From Acinetobacter lwoffii (GTDB lineage Bacteria; Pseudomonadota; Gammaproteobacteria; Pseudomonadales; Moraxellaceae): a stretch of 39,081 nt of DNA. Below are positions 7,925 through 17,338 of this stretch, piece after piece. Numbering within the stretch: position 1 is the stretch's first letter; each line of letters opens with the position of its first letter. The DNA is taken from NCBI RefSeq assembly GCF_024129355.1, contig NZ_JAMXXP010000029.1, forward strand, positions 1 to 39,081, given 5' to 3'. The translations under genes and the position numbers were made by a program. The notes under the pieces were generated by a model. That model did no database searches. It was not told the DNA's origin and saw only the letters and a program-made list of their open reading frames with translations.

Positions 7925-8755
7925 TTATTTAGCTAGGAATTTGCTGTGAAACTCTATATGTTTCTCTATAAAGCTCGCAATGAAGTAATAGCTATGGTCA
8001 TACCCTTCTCTTAGGTTAAGTGTAAGAGGATATTCTTGTTCCAAACAAATATCACTAAGAAGCTTAGGTCTTAACTGTTCTTCAAGAAAATCATCAGCTG
8101 TTCCCTGATCGACTAAAATAGGTAAATGAACTTCATCGTTTTTGATTAATTCAATCGCATCATAGCTTTTCCATAAAGTTTCGGTTTCATCTAGGTAGTG
8201 TGTAAAAGCCTTTTTCCCCCAAGGTACTTGGCTAGGTGCAACAATTGGTGCAAAAGCAGAAATACTTTTATACAGCTCAGGGTTTTTTAAACCAATTACT
8301 AATGCACCATGACCACCCATGCTATGCCCCATAATGCTTTGGACTTGGTTGGTCGGAAAATTCAGGTCAATCAGATTTCTGAGCTCTTCCACAATATAAT
8401 CATACATTTTGAAATGCTGTGACCAGGGTGCTTGTGTTGCATTCACATAGAATCCTGCGCCTTGGCCTAAATCATAATCTGCATGATCTGGTACATCCTC
8501 TCCACGTGGGCTGGTATCTGGTGCAACAATAATGACTTTATGTTCAGCCGCATACTTTTGTGCTCCGGCTTTAGTAATAAAGTTCTGTTCGTTGCAAGTC
8601 AGTCCTGATAACCAATATAAAACTGGCAACTTCTCATCTTTGTCATGAGGTGGCAGATATATTGAGAATTTCATTGAACAGTTTAATGCTATTGACTGAT
8701 GGCGATACACTTCTTGCGATCCACCAAAAGAAGCATGTTTCTCAATTATTTCCAT
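7925..8755 (-). CDS. frmB: S-formylglutathione hydrolase
   Basis: A 276-aa esterase-D-type alpha/beta hydrolase starting at the ATG at 8755; the longer in-frame TTG start has no advantage. It has LSGLTCNEQNF near residue 50, the nucleophile elbow GHSMGG (143-148, Ser145), and a C-terminal DHSYYF containing the catalytic His. It hydrolyses S-formylglutathione to formate and glutathione, the last step of glutathione-dependent formaldehyde oxidation in the cytosol. It is third in the leftward frmR-frmA-frmB order, 229 bp beyond frmA. A hairpin in that gap may lower its expression relative to frmA. Confidence 0.93.
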   Translation of the reverse strand: MEIIEKHASFGGSQEVYRHQSIALNCSMKFSIYLPPHDKDEKLPVLYWLSGLTCNEQNFITKAGAQKYAAEHKVIIVAPDTSPRGEDVPDHADYDLGQGAGFYVNATQAPWSQHFKMYDYIVEELRNLIDLNFPTNQVQSIMGHSMGGHGALVIGLKNPELYKSISAFAPIVAPSQVPWGKKAFTHYLDETETLWKSYDAIELIKNDEVHLPILVDQGTADDFLEEQLRPKLLSDICLEQEYPLTLNLREGYDHSYYFIASFIEKHIEFHSKFLAK

Positions 8756-8929
8756 AATCAATTACCTATGTTGAGCAAGACTTCATGAGAAATCGAGTAA
8801 ACAAAGAGTCTGACATTCTCCACAGAGAATACTGATAAAGATTTAAAATGTAGGCAGGTTTGTTGAACCTATACATGATGGATACATAGATAGATCTGTT
8901 TTACAGATGATGTGCCGTTTTAGAGGATT

Positions 8930-8961
8930 CCATGCATGTCAATCATGATTCACATGCATGG
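8930..8961 (-). terminator. Hairpin between frmA and frmB
   Basis: A perfect 10-bp inverted repeat has arms CCATGCATGT (8930-8939) and ACATGCATGG (8952-8961), located 23 bp beyond the frmA stop. It lacks a clear T-tract, so it may act as a partial terminator or an mRNA-stabilising stem inside the frm operon. Confidence 0.5.
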
Positions 8962-8983
8962 AAAAGTATAAGGTCTGACGGAA

Positions 8984-10117
<1,134 letters not shown>

Positions 10118-10393
10118 CTACTTTAAATATGATTTTAGAATCTTGGCGATTTCAGCCAATTCTTCTTTTCGTTGTTGTTCTGTGGTTTCACCTGATACTA
10201 ATGTGTCCTTTAAATGAACCTCCAACATTTCATTCATTAAACCATTAATAGCACCACGCACAGAGCATATTTGTTGCAGAATTGCACCACATTCCACATT
10301 ATCTTCTAACGCTTTTTCAATCGCTTGCGTCTGACCTTTGATCTTTCTGACGCGTAGAAGAATCTTTTTTTTGTCGTCAACCTGATTAGGCAT
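10118..10393 (-). CDS. frmR: Formaldehyde-responsive repressor FrmR (CsoR/RcnR family)
   Basis: A 91-aa all-helical DUF156 protein of normal length. Pro2 and Cys35 are both present; in E. coli FrmR these two residues are cross-linked by formaldehyde to release DNA. The central ILQQI.SVRGAINGLMNEMLE.H segment is the family core. A perfect AAGGAGGT site precedes the ATG. It is first gene of frmR-frmA-frmB and lies immediately downstream of a 10-bp-arm palindrome centred about 36 bp before its start. Inferred role is repression of its own operon until formaldehyde is present. Confidence 0.93.
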   Translation of the reverse strand: MPNQVDDKKKILLRVRKIKGQTQAIEKALEDNVECGAILQQICSVRGAINGLMNEMLEVHLKDTLVSGETTEQQRKEELAEIAKILKSYLK

Positions 10394-10415
10394 TAGACCT
10401 CCTTATTTGCTAGCA

Positions 10416-10443
10416 TTTATACTATAGTACCCCATAGTATAAA
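10416..10443. promoter_or_regulatory. FrmR operator
   Basis: Perfect inverted repeat with arms TTTATACTAT (10416-10425) and ATAGTATAAA (10434-10443) around AGTACCCC. The arrangement TACT, C-tract and AGTA matches operators of the CsoR/RcnR/FrmR family. It sits in the expected promoter position of frmR. Confidence 0.8.
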
Positions 10444-10521
10444 AAAAGCAATATTTTTTATAAATCGAAAATTAAAAAGATCTTTAGCGAAAATTTTCTA
10501 TCCCTGTTTTTAGTTTTTTTA

Positions 10522-10549
10522 AATTAACATCATAGAGCTTATGCGAAAG
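10522..10549 (-). repeat. Degenerate pdif-like Xer site
   Basis: The 28 bases read as an XerD-like arm AATTAACATCA, spacer TAGAGC and XerC-like arm TTATGCGAAAG. They match the canonical arms ATTTAACATAA and TTATACGAAGT at 9/11 and 8/11 positions. A terminator of the ATGGGA...TCCCAT type follows directly, as it does after the site at 32756-32783. This would be an Xer site inside the detoxification island, far from the other sites. Confidence 0.5.
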
Positions 10550-10553
10550 TCAC

Positions 10554-10586
10554 AAAAAAAATGGGACTTTTAGCTCCCATTTTTTA
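10554..10586. terminator. Orphan ATGGGA/TCCCAT terminator
   Basis: A-run, ATGGGA (10561-10566), short loop, TCCCAT (10575-10580) and T-run form an efficient-looking intrinsic terminator in either direction. No gene ends here: frmR runs away to the left and the next gene starts at 10861. It belongs to a repeated terminator type seen four more times in this window. Confidence 0.75.
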
Positions 10587-10860
10587 TTTTGTCTCATGTT
10601 CTTTGTAATGCTGTGACCTTTTAGAATTATGTTTCAAATTTTAGCCACTTTGTAGATATTTTGAACGTTTCAAGCCTTGAAAATACTACCGACAGTTTAG
10701 ATTAAACTGCCTTTACAGACTGTACTAGAATATTTTTAGTGAGCGGATAATATTTATTATTCATTATTTAGGAATTATCAAATCCTATAAATATCATTTA
10801 TTGGATTAATTTACTTTGGTACTGTGCATATCATCCCCCAGTTAAGAATAAGGAATAACT
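10587..10860. promoter_or_regulatory. Upstream region of the oxidoreductase pair
   Basis: No gene is seen in this stretch. CAGTTTA (10693-10699) and TAAACTG (10703-10709) form a perfect 7-bp dyad around GAT. Further down, TAGGA and TCCTA around 10770-10790 make a weaker dyad of LysR-box type. An AAGGAA site lies just before the ATG at 10861. These may be binding sites for the LysR regulator at 12877-13776, which is inference only. Confidence 0.45.
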
Positions 10861-11856
10861 ATGAATAAGATGATGAATGCTCTTATCTTAGAAAATTTTG
10901 GTGATCATGAATTTAAACGTGTAGAACTCCCTATACCTCAACCTGAGGCTGGGCAAGTTCTAGTACGTATTCATGCTAGTGGTGTAAACCCTATTGATTA
11001 TAAAATTCGTCTTGGTGAAGCACCATATGCTATGCCAGAGCTTCCTGCCGTGTTGGGAACAGATATGGCTGGGGTTGTCACTGCTATTGGTGAAGGTGTC
11101 ACTCACTTCAACGTCGGAGATGAAGTTTACGGTCTGATTGGTGGCGTTCGTGGTCTTCAAGGATCTTTAGCAGAATATGTTGTAGCAGATGCTGATCTGA
11201 TCGCATTAAAGCCACGGAATATCTCTATGCGCGAGGCAGCAGTACTACCATTGACGTTCCTCACCGCTTGGGAAGGTTTAGTGGATCATGCGAAGGTCCA
11301 ACCAGGGCAAACTGTACTGGTTCAGGGTGGTGCTGGTGGCGTTGGTTATATGGTGGTTCAGCTTGCAAAAGCACTTGATGCAAATGTTTGGGCGACTGGT
11401 CGTACAGCTGATCAATCACTGATTTCAGAACTCGGTGCAACACCTCTCGATTACACAACAGCATCTTCCGATGACATTATTGCTGCAAGCCCTGAGGGTC
11501 AAGGTTTTAACATTGTTTACGACACTGTGGGTGGTCCAGTACTAGAAGCTTCACTTTCAATGACAACTCACTATGGCCACATTACCAGCTGTGCTGCATT
11601 TGGTAATCATAATTTAGCGAGTTCATCTCTACGGTGTGCCACACTGTCTGGCGTATTCGTCCTATTGCCGATGTTAACAGGTAATCGCCGTTCTCATCAT
11701 GGTGATGTCCTTAAGATCGCGACTCGTCTCGTTGAGGAAGGTAAACTGCGTCCTATTGTTGATCCTCGTCATTTTACTCTAGATCAAGCGATTGAGGCTC
11801 ATGATGCTGTTCAAGATCGCTCTGCCAATATTAAGGTCGTGATTGATGTCATTTAA
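10861..11856 (+). CDS. Zinc-free medium-chain NADP-dependent oxidoreductase (quinone-reductase-like)
   Basis: A 331-aa MDR-superfamily enzyme. The N-terminal GroES-like domain has HASGVNPIDYKIRLG and LGTDMAGVV. The Rossmann motif QGGAGGVGYMVVQLAK starts near residue 154, and the C-terminal part is normal. The zinc ligands of true alcohol dehydrogenases are absent. Related enzymes reduce quinones or enones with NADPH. It overlaps the next gene by 11 bp, indicating translational coupling. The pair is convergent with a LysR regulator. The substrate is unknown; the island suggests an electrophilic carbonyl compound. Confidence 0.9.
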   Translation: MNKMMNALILENFGDHEFKRVELPIPQPEAGQVLVRIHASGVNPIDYKIRLGEAPYAMPELPAVLGTDMAGVVTAIGEGVTHFNVGDEVYGLIGGVRGLQGSLAEYVVADADLIALKPRNISMREAAVLPLTFLTAWEGLVDHAKVQPGQTVLVQGGAGGVGYMVVQLAKALDANVWATGRTADQSLISELGATPLDYTTASSDDIIAASPEGQGFNIVYDTVGGPVLEASLSMTTHYGHITSCAAFGNHNLASSSLRCATLSGVFVLLPMLTGNRRSHHGDVLKIATRLVEEGKLRPIVDPRHFTLDQAIEAHDAVQDRSANIKVVIDVI

Positions 11857-12862
11857 CGCACTTCAGGCCAAGACTTGGCGCTTCAATTCTATTGGAGATA
11901 CAGATGTTCTGACATTAGAAACACTTCCTGTGGCTTTACCAGCCGCAGGAGAAGTTCTAATCCAGATGAAAACGATCGGACTCAACCGGGCTGATGTGAT
12001 GTTTCGGCGTGGTACTTATATTCAAAAGGCAGTATTCCCCTCTCGTCTGGGATATGAGGGAGCAGGCGTAGTTCTGGCGATAGGTGAAGGTGTACGCCAA
12101 TTTTCTCCAGGAGATGCAGTATCGATTCTTCCGACTGACAATCTAGCCAAATATGGGACATATGCGGACAAGCTTCTGATTCCAGAAACTTTTTTAGTTC
12201 ACAAACCCGATAGTTTAAGCTGGGAAGAAGCTTCCTCAATCTGGATGCAGTATTTGACGGCTTGGGGTGGTGTAATCCATGCTGGTGGAGTTTCGAAAGG
12301 AAAAACAATCTTGATCACAGCAGCTTCAAGTAGCGTAGGACTAGCTGCGATACAGATAGCTGAAGCAGCGGGTGCTAAGGTCATTGCAAGTACACAGACG
12401 ATAGAGAAAAAGCAACGTTTACTGGATCTCGGTGTTAAAAATGTTATAGCCAGTGAAGATGAACCAGATTTGTATGAGGCGCTTGTTTTACGTTTAGGTG
12501 GAGAACATCTTGATGTCGCCTTCGATGCTGTAGGAGGGCCACATATTGAACAGATTGCAAAAGCGATGTCTGTAGGAGGAACTATGGTTATGCATGGTGC
12601 ACTTAGCCCTGAGATCACACCATTTCCTCTTAAAGTTGCATTACGCAAGAGCTTAACCATGCGAGGTTTTTTGTTCCTTGAGGTTCTCCATGACCCTGTT
12701 TTAAGGGAGCAAGCCAGACGATTTATTCTTAGCAGTATAGGTGCAGGATATCTTCGCCCAGTGATCGACCGTTGCTTTGACTTTGAGGACATGCATGACG
12801 CTCAGCGCTATCTTGAATCAAATCAGCAAATAGGAAAAATTGTAGTTACTCTAGATACATGA
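11846..12862 (+). CDS. Zinc-dependent-type alcohol dehydrogenase family / quinone oxidoreductase
   Basis: A 338-aa MDR enzyme starting at the ATG at 11846, one codon inside a longer TTG frame. It has GLNRADVMFRRG and GYEGAGVVLAIGEGV in the GroES-like domain and the nucleotide motif TAASSSVGLAAIQIAEAAGA around residue 155. Here a Ser replaces one usual glycine, as in a known subgroup. It begins within the last codons of the preceding oxidoreductase (11-bp overlap), so the two are translated together. It is distinct from that partner in sequence, so this is not a recent tandem duplication. Likely NADPH-dependent reduction of quinones or unsaturated carbonyls. Confidence 0.9.
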   Translation: MSFNALQAKTWRFNSIGDTDVLTLETLPVALPAAGEVLIQMKTIGLNRADVMFRRGTYIQKAVFPSRLGYEGAGVVLAIGEGVRQFSPGDAVSILPTDNLAKYGTYADKLLIPETFLVHKPDSLSWEEASSIWMQYLTAWGGVIHAGGVSKGKTILITAASSSVGLAAIQIAEAAGAKVIASTQTIEKKQRLLDLGVKNVIASEDEPDLYEALVLRLGGEHLDVAFDAVGGPHIEQIAKAMSVGGTMVMHGALSPEITPFPLKVALRKSLTMRGFLFLEVLHDPVLREQARRFILSSIGAGYLRPVIDRCFDFEDMHDAQRYLESNQQIGKIVVTLDT

Positions 12863-12876
12863 TGGTCTTATCTGAT

Positions 12877-13776
12877 TCAGGTTTCTATATGGCCCAGCAC
12901 TTCCACTAAGTAATCAAACAATGCTCGGATTCGCAAAGGTGTCGGGCCCCGCTGTGGACGATATAAATACAGGCGCCAAACGGGAGAGGTTTCCTCATGA
13001 AGTATCTGAATGAGCTTACCACTCCTAAGCCACGGCAAAACTAGAAATCCAGGCATGTGTCCGAATCCAACTCCAGCGAGAATAGCTTGAAATTCAGCTT
13101 CTAGATCATCTGTAATAAAACGAGGCTTTGATGGCGTGAAGCTTCGACTTTCGGTGAATGTCCATGGCCAGTAACGCCCTGTTTTATGATCGAATAGTGC
13201 TGTTAGAGGGTATTTATCTAAGTCAATAATTTTTTTAGGCATTCCAACCTTATCAATTAACTCTGGCGTACCCACAGAATAAAAGTTCACTTTAGCCAAT
13301 TCCCTTGCCACATATCGATTGTCCGGCAAAAATCCAAATCTGATCCCGATATCTATCCGCTCATCGATCACATCCGAGTGTGAATCTGTTAGCACACAAT
13401 CCACGACAATATCTGGATAACGTGTGGCAAATTCTGCTAGTGCGGGTACTACCAATTTGCGCCCTAACACAGACGACACAGTAAGACGGACGGTCCCACG
13501 CATTTCATCTCGTTTTTCCTTGGTGTCTTTTACAAACAGAGCATCAATGGATCCTACCGCAAAATGTGCTTGCTTTGCCAGACGCTCACCATCAGCGGTA
13601 ATTTTAATTTGTCGAGTACTCCTGTAAAACAGAATCTCTCCGCGCTGCTCTTCTAGCTCTTTTATTGCCCGTGTCACTACCTGCGGGGAAATACCCAGCT
13701 GAGTGGCTGCCTCTTTAAAATTTCGAGACTCTGCTGCGACACAAAAGATACGCATCATTTCCAATTTGTTCTGCAT
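12877..13776 (-). CDS. LysR-family transcriptional regulator
   Basis: A 299-aa LysR regulator starting at ATG 13776 (MQNKLEMMRIF). An upstream in-frame extension of 21 residues is unlike the family and was left out. The winged helix-turn-helix covers AAESRNFKEAATQLGISPQVVTRAIKELEE. The remaining ~200 residues form the periplasmic-binding-like co-inducer domain, and the C-terminal YRPQRGPTPLRIRALFDYL is typical. It is divergent from the SDR gene (136 bp gap) and convergent with the oxidoreductase pair. It may control either or both. An ATTCC...GGAAT dyad around 13801-13817 upstream is a possible binding site. Confidence 0.9.
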   Translation of the reverse strand: MQNKLEMMRIFCVAAESRNFKEAATQLGISPQVVTRAIKELEEQRGEILFYRSTRQIKITADGERLAKQAHFAVGSIDALFVKDTKEKRDEMRGTVRLTVSSVLGRKLVVPALAEFATRYPDIVVDCVLTDSHSDVIDERIDIGIRFGFLPDNRYVARELAKVNFYSVGTPELIDKVGMPKKIIDLDKYPLTALFDHKTGRYWPWTFTESRSFTPSKPRFITDDLEAEFQAILAGVGFGHMPGFLVLPWLRSGKLIQILHEETSPVWRLYLYRPQRGPTPLRIRALFDYLVEVLGHIET

Positions 13777-13911
13777 GTCCAATCCTGTGTTATGGTAATT
13801 ATTCCGTAAATAGGAATTCTGAAAGATAATATTATTCATTTATTATACCTAACAAGGCTGTAATACTTAATCCATCAAATATGATTGACAGATAAGTTGA
13901 AGGTTACTTGT

Positions 13912-14652
13912 ATGAATAATATAGAAAATAAAGTTATTGTTATCACAGGTGCAAGTAGTGGTTTAGGTGAAGCTACTGCTCGCTTACTTGCTAAAAAAGG
14001 TGCAAAGGTTGTACTTGGTGCTAGACGTACTGAAAAATTACAGGCTATTGTTCACGACATTCGTGCTGAAGGTGGTCAAGCTGAATTTATTGGTATGGAT
14101 ATAACCAAACCACATGAAGTACAAGCACTTATTGAAAAGGCATTAAGCGCATTTGGTCAAATCGATGTATTGGTAAACAATGCTGGATTAATGTCTATTG
14201 CACCATTAAGTGAGCTAAAAGTTGATGAATGGGATCGTATGATCGACATTAATATTAAAGGTGTTCTTTATGGTATAGCAGCTACACTGCCTGTTTTCCA
14301 AAAACAAAACTTTGGACACTTTATTAATCTCGCATCTGTTGCAGGGTTAAAAGTATTTAGTCCAGGAGGTACTGTTTATAGCGGTACTAAGTTTGCTGTA
14401 AGAGCCATCTCTGAAGGCCTTCGTCATGAAGTTGGGGGAACAATTAGAACGACGACTATTGAGCCTGGTGCAATTGAGTCAGAACTAAAATTCGGTTCTT
14501 CTCATAAAGAAAGTTCAGAGTTTGTTACTGATTTCTACAAACAAGCCATACCAGCTGACTCAGTCGCTCGAGCAATTGCTTATGCAATTGAACAGCCTGC
14601 GGATGTAGATATTAATGAAATTGTTTTGCGCCCAACGAGCCAAGAGTTTTAA
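13912..14652 (+). CDS. SDR-family oxidoreductase
   Basis: A 246-aa classical short-chain dehydrogenase starting at ATG 13912, which has GAAGG upstream; the longer TTG frame is less likely. It shows TGASSGLG (12-19), NNAG (89-92), Ser142 and the catalytic YSGTK (Tyr156, Lys160). The sequence resembles YdfG-like and 3-oxoacyl-reductase-like NADP-dependent SDRs. It is divergent from the LysR regulator and followed by a terminator at 14667. It may reduce aldehydes or ketones; substrate unknown. Confidence 0.92.
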   Translation: MNNIENKVIVITGASSGLGEATARLLAKKGAKVVLGARRTEKLQAIVHDIRAEGGQAEFIGMDITKPHEVQALIEKALSAFGQIDVLVNNAGLMSIAPLSELKVDEWDRMIDINIKGVLYGIAATLPVFQKQNFGHFINLASVAGLKVFSPGGTVYSGTKFAVRAISEGLRHEVGGTIRTTTIEPGAIESELKFGSSHKESSEFVTDFYKQAIPADSVARAIAYAIEQPADVDINEIVLRPTSQEF

Positions 14653-14666
14653 TGATTGAATAACAT

Positions 14667-14694
14667 AAAATGGGAGCACTTCGCTCCTATTTTT
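14667..14694 (+). terminator. Terminator after the SDR gene
   Basis: AAAATGGGAGC (14667-14677) pairs with GCTCCTATTTT (14683-14693) with one G-T pair, followed by further T. It is the same type as the copies at 10554, 16093, 30890 and 32785. Confidence 0.85.
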
Positions 14695-14725
14695 ACTATA
14701 TTTTTTTAAAGTTAAGGACAAATCT

Positions 14726-15724
14726 ATGAAAGCCGTATCGTATGTTATCAATAACCATGATGATTTTAAAAATTCATTGGTAGATATTGAAAAAGCGAAG
14801 CCTACGCTTAAGGAGCGTGATGTACTGGTAAAAGTTCAGGCAATCTCTGTGAATCCAGTTGATACCAAAGTGAGAAAAAATTCGTCTGAAGCAAATAATC
14901 GTATTTTAGGTTGGGATGCCGTTGGGGAAATTATTGAAGTTGGCTCAAAAGTTACCGCGTTTAAAGTAGGAGATTCTGTTTGGTATGCTGGCGATTTAAC
15001 CCGAGATGGTAGTAATGCTGAGTTTCAAGCAGTCGATGAACGAATTATCAGTCTTAAACCAATTACAGTATCTAATGCAGAAGCAGCAGCATTGCCATTA
15101 ACTGCAATAACGGCATGGGAAATGCTGTTTGATCGATTTCAAATTTCAGAAACAGAAGTTGGCAGTATTTTAATTATTGGTGGTGCAGGCGGTGTAGGAT
15201 CAATTGCTATCCAACTCCTAAAAGCAAAAACAAATCTGACCGTTATAGCAACAGCTTCACGGGAAGAAACGAAATCTTGGGTGGAATCACTTGGTGCCGA
15301 CCATGTCATTGATCATAGCAAAGATTTAAATGCACAAATCGAGACACTAGGCATTGAAAAACCAAAATATGTATTCTCTACAAATCATACAGAAACGTAT
15401 ATCAAGCAAATAGTTTCTCTGATTGCACCACAAGCCAAGCTTGGATTGATCGATGATCCACAAACATTTGATATTATGCCATTTAAGACTAAATCTATTT
15501 CTATCCATTGGGAGTTGATGTTCACCCGTTCAATGTATGAAACCGATGATATTGAAAAGCAAGGTGATCTATTGCAACAGGTTGCTCAATTAGTTGACCA
15601 GCAAAAAATTAGAAGTACCCTCAACCAAAATCTAGGCAAAATTAACGCTGCAAACTTGGAGAAGGCGCATAAGTTACTTGAATCAGGTAAGTCAAAAGGC
15701 AAAATTGTACTAGAAAACTTCTAA
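14726..15724 (+). CDS. Zinc-binding alcohol dehydrogenase family protein, quinone-reductase-like
   Basis: A 332-aa MDR enzyme of the adh_fam_1 type. MKAVSYVINN starts it, with SVNPVDTKVR and LGWDAVGEIIEVGS in the GroES-like domain. The Rossmann motif IIGGAGGVGSIAIQLLK begins near residue 150. Despite the family name it lacks the catalytic Cys/His zinc set. AAGGA precedes the ATG. It forms a unit with the YgiN-type gene 20 bp downstream and ends at the terminator at 16093. It differs from both other MDR enzymes in the window. Confidence 0.9.
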   Translation: MKAVSYVINNHDDFKNSLVDIEKAKPTLKERDVLVKVQAISVNPVDTKVRKNSSEANNRILGWDAVGEIIEVGSKVTAFKVGDSVWYAGDLTRDGSNAEFQAVDERIISLKPITVSNAEAAALPLTAITAWEMLFDRFQISETEVGSILIIGGAGGVGSIAIQLLKAKTNLTVIATASREETKSWVESLGADHVIDHSKDLNAQIETLGIEKPKYVFSTNHTETYIKQIVSLIAPQAKLGLIDDPQTFDIMPFKTKSISIHWELMFTRSMYETDDIEKQGDLLQQVAQLVDQQKIRSTLNQNLGKINAANLEKAHKLLESGKSKGKIVLENF

Positions 15725-15744
15725 AACAAATTAAAGGTGAAATA

Positions 15745-16029
15745 ATGACTATTTCAGTAATTGCGAACTTTAAGGCAAAGTCAGATCAAAAAGAGACGTT
15801 AGAAGCGCTTTTAAAAAGTGTAATAGAGCCTACGCTTCACGAAGAAGGATGCTTGAAATATGAGCTTTATATTAGCGAAAATGACTCGAGTAGATATTTC
15901 TTCTTAGAAGAATGGCGTAGCAGGGAGGATTTAGATATCCATATAGCGTCTGATTATATTCAAAGTTTATTTGGTAATATCCAATCGCTCATTGAATCCA
16001 GTGATATTGTAGAAATCAAAAAAATATAG
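15745..16029 (+). CDS. Putative quinol monooxygenase (ABM domain)
   Basis: A 94-aa ABM-domain protein starting MTISVIANFKAKSDQKE. It contains CLKYELYISENDSSRYFFLEEWRSREDLDIHI, the usual strand-helix pattern with the conserved His. It is co-transcribed with the upstream MDR gene. It is the second YgiN-like protein in the island and only distantly similar to that at 7290. A quinone/quinol redox pairing with the reductase is suggested by the gene order, not shown. Confidence 0.86.
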   Translation: MTISVIANFKAKSDQKETLEALLKSVIEPTLHEEGCLKYELYISENDSSRYFFLEEWRSREDLDIHIASDYIQSLFGNIQSLIESSDIVEIKKI

Positions 16030-16092
16030 CTGTATTCGGACATTATGATGAAGTATTCTTCAAAGTAACATAGGGACTTAGAAAGTTAATAT

Positions 16093-16122
16093 AAAAATGG
16101 GAGCTCTAAGCTCCTATTTTTT
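16093..16122 (+). terminator. Terminator after the second YgiN-type gene
   Basis: AAAAATGGGAGC and GCTCCTATTTTT arms with a short loop and T-run. It lies about 65 bp beyond the stop at 16029. Confidence 0.88.
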
Positions 16123-16184
16123 AATTTTTTAGTAGTAACCTAGGCTTCAACAAATTATGCCCCTAAGGGGAGCCACCAATACCC

Positions 16185-16345
16185 TGCATTTTGACAACAA
16201 TGTCATCGTTTAGAGGCAGCAAATTTACGAGCATCAGTCGGTACAACTGGTGATTCATATGATATTGCTTTGGCTGAAACGGTGAATGGCTTATACAAAA
16301 CAGAGGTTATTGAATATTTAAAAGCAGATTGGCTTACTCTCAAGC
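16185..16345 (+). pseudogene. IS3-family transposase fragment
   Basis: The plus strand reads RASVGTTGDSYDIALAETVNG, followed by LYKTEVIEYLKADW. This is the region around the third catalytic residue of IS3-family OrfB, usually SVGS.GDSYDNALAE. There is no start and the downstream part is lost. It contains the GDSYD region missing from the remnant at 6845-7235. Nothing else coding is recognised between 16123 and 16438. Confidence 0.8.
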
Positions 16346-16438
16346 CTTTGATTTTATGTGAAAGCATATAAACTGAAAAAACAATAAATGTTCATACTGG
16401 AACTTTAGATATGAATCCATGAAACATTTATGAGTAAT

Positions 16439-16944
16439 AAAGTTTCATACTAGCTTATGACCCTTACACGTTTGCCATAGGTACGCCTACCTGTACCAGA
16501 ACAAACTGGACACCATGAGTTATTGTGAAATAAGTTTTGAAAAGTAGGATTCCATTTATGCTTCTTTTCACATTGCACATCAAGCTTCTGACGTACATTG
16601 ATGTATTCTGTAGAAAATAAAACACCGCCTTTACTTTCTATAAATTCCTTAACAAATTCATAGGTATGCGCAACATCTCTATTGCTACATTCATTACACC
16701 AAGATTTTTTATGTATATGAACGGCAGGAGTGGCATAAAATTCATGGCCTTTTTCACATCTATATAGGAGTTTAACAGTCCTACCTAGATATTCTTTTGA
16801 AAGACATTCTCCTTTATGCTGTTTCGCATAGTTTTGACACCATTCAAGATTGTATTTAGGTAAGGCCATAGATAAATCCTTTGAGCAATCTAGTATGAGA
16901 ATTTATTGCTCAGTATGATACTTTAATACTTAGTATGAAACTTT
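16439..16944. repeat. 14-bp inverted repeat enclosing the zinc-ribbon gene
   Basis: AAAGTTTCATACTA (16439-16452) recurs as its exact complement at 16931-16944. Further TTCATACT-type motifs occur at about 16390 on the left and at 16890 and 16910 on the right, all pointing consistently outward or inward. This could be the pair of ends of a small cargo element or a set of operator sites. Confidence 0.45.
16450..16869 (-). CDS. Tandem zinc-ribbon protein (DUF4379-like)
   Basis: A 139-aa protein with two consecutive zinc-ribbon units. The first has CEKGHEF then WCNEC, and the second CEKKHKW then WCPVC, each a CxxxH...CxxC pattern. This is typical of probable zinc-ribbon repeats found in phage and mobile-element proteins of unknown role. 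AGGA precedes the ATG. Its stop codon lies in a 14-bp sequence repeated in inverted orientation beyond its promoter (16931-16944), and short TTCATACT motifs cluster on both flanks. Function is unknown; nucleic-acid binding is plausible. Confidence 0.7.
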   Translation of the reverse strand: MALPKYNLEWCQNYAKQHKGECLSKEYLGRTVKLLYRCEKGHEFYATPAVHIHKKSWCNECSNRDVAHTYEFVKEFIESKGGVLFSTEYINVRQKLDVQCEKKHKWNPTFQNLFHNNSWCPVCSGTGRRTYGKRVRVIS

Positions 16945-16969
16945 TTTACTGCCCCACATAGGCTTTTTG

Positions 16970-17338
16970 ATGTGGAAAGGTGCAGGCACAACTGGCTTAG
17001 ACTTTGCAAGCTTTACTAAATCCTTTTTAGGCATTATTGGTGTAGGTGCGGCTTTATAATTCGCAATAAAATTTAGTCTGCCTAAAGCATTTGTGTTTCC
17101 CGCAATCGCTATTTTATTGGTTGCTTGCTTGTTCCCCGCATTAAATTATTATGCTCTTGAAGCATCTGAAAAGTCATTTAACCAAACAACCAATTTTTTA
17201 AGTCAGCCAGTACATAAGTTTTCAGCAAATAAAATAACTGTACTTTGGGGCATGTGGTACATGAAAGCCCTATATTTAGCCATAGCAGGTTTAATTGGCT
17301 TTGGCATAGCTAAAGCTTTATATCCTGAAGTGATTTAA
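16970..17338 (+). pseudogene. Small membrane protein with an in-frame stop (possible pseudogene)
   Basis: From ATG 16970 the frame reads 29 residues rich in G, T and hydrophobics, then a TAA at 17057, then continues open for about 93 residues to 17338. The second part has two clear hydrophobic helices (about 17087-17150 and 17270-17330). Either one gene is broken by a nonsense mutation, or the downstream part is translated alone from GTG 17087 or ATG 17093. No family was recognised. Confidence 0.5.

Noticed and set aside
12199..12792. 197-codon open frame antisense to the second oxidoreductase
   Set aside because: It lies wholly opposite a well-supported MDR gene and has no recognisable domain or start signal.
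13777..13839. 21-residue extension of the LysR regulator
   Set aside because: LysR proteins start just before the HTH; the extension is Asn-rich and falls in the promoter region.
14655..14670. TAACATAA sequence after the SDR gene as another Xer site
   Set aside because: Only part of an XerD-like arm is present; no XerC arm follows at the required 6-bp spacing.
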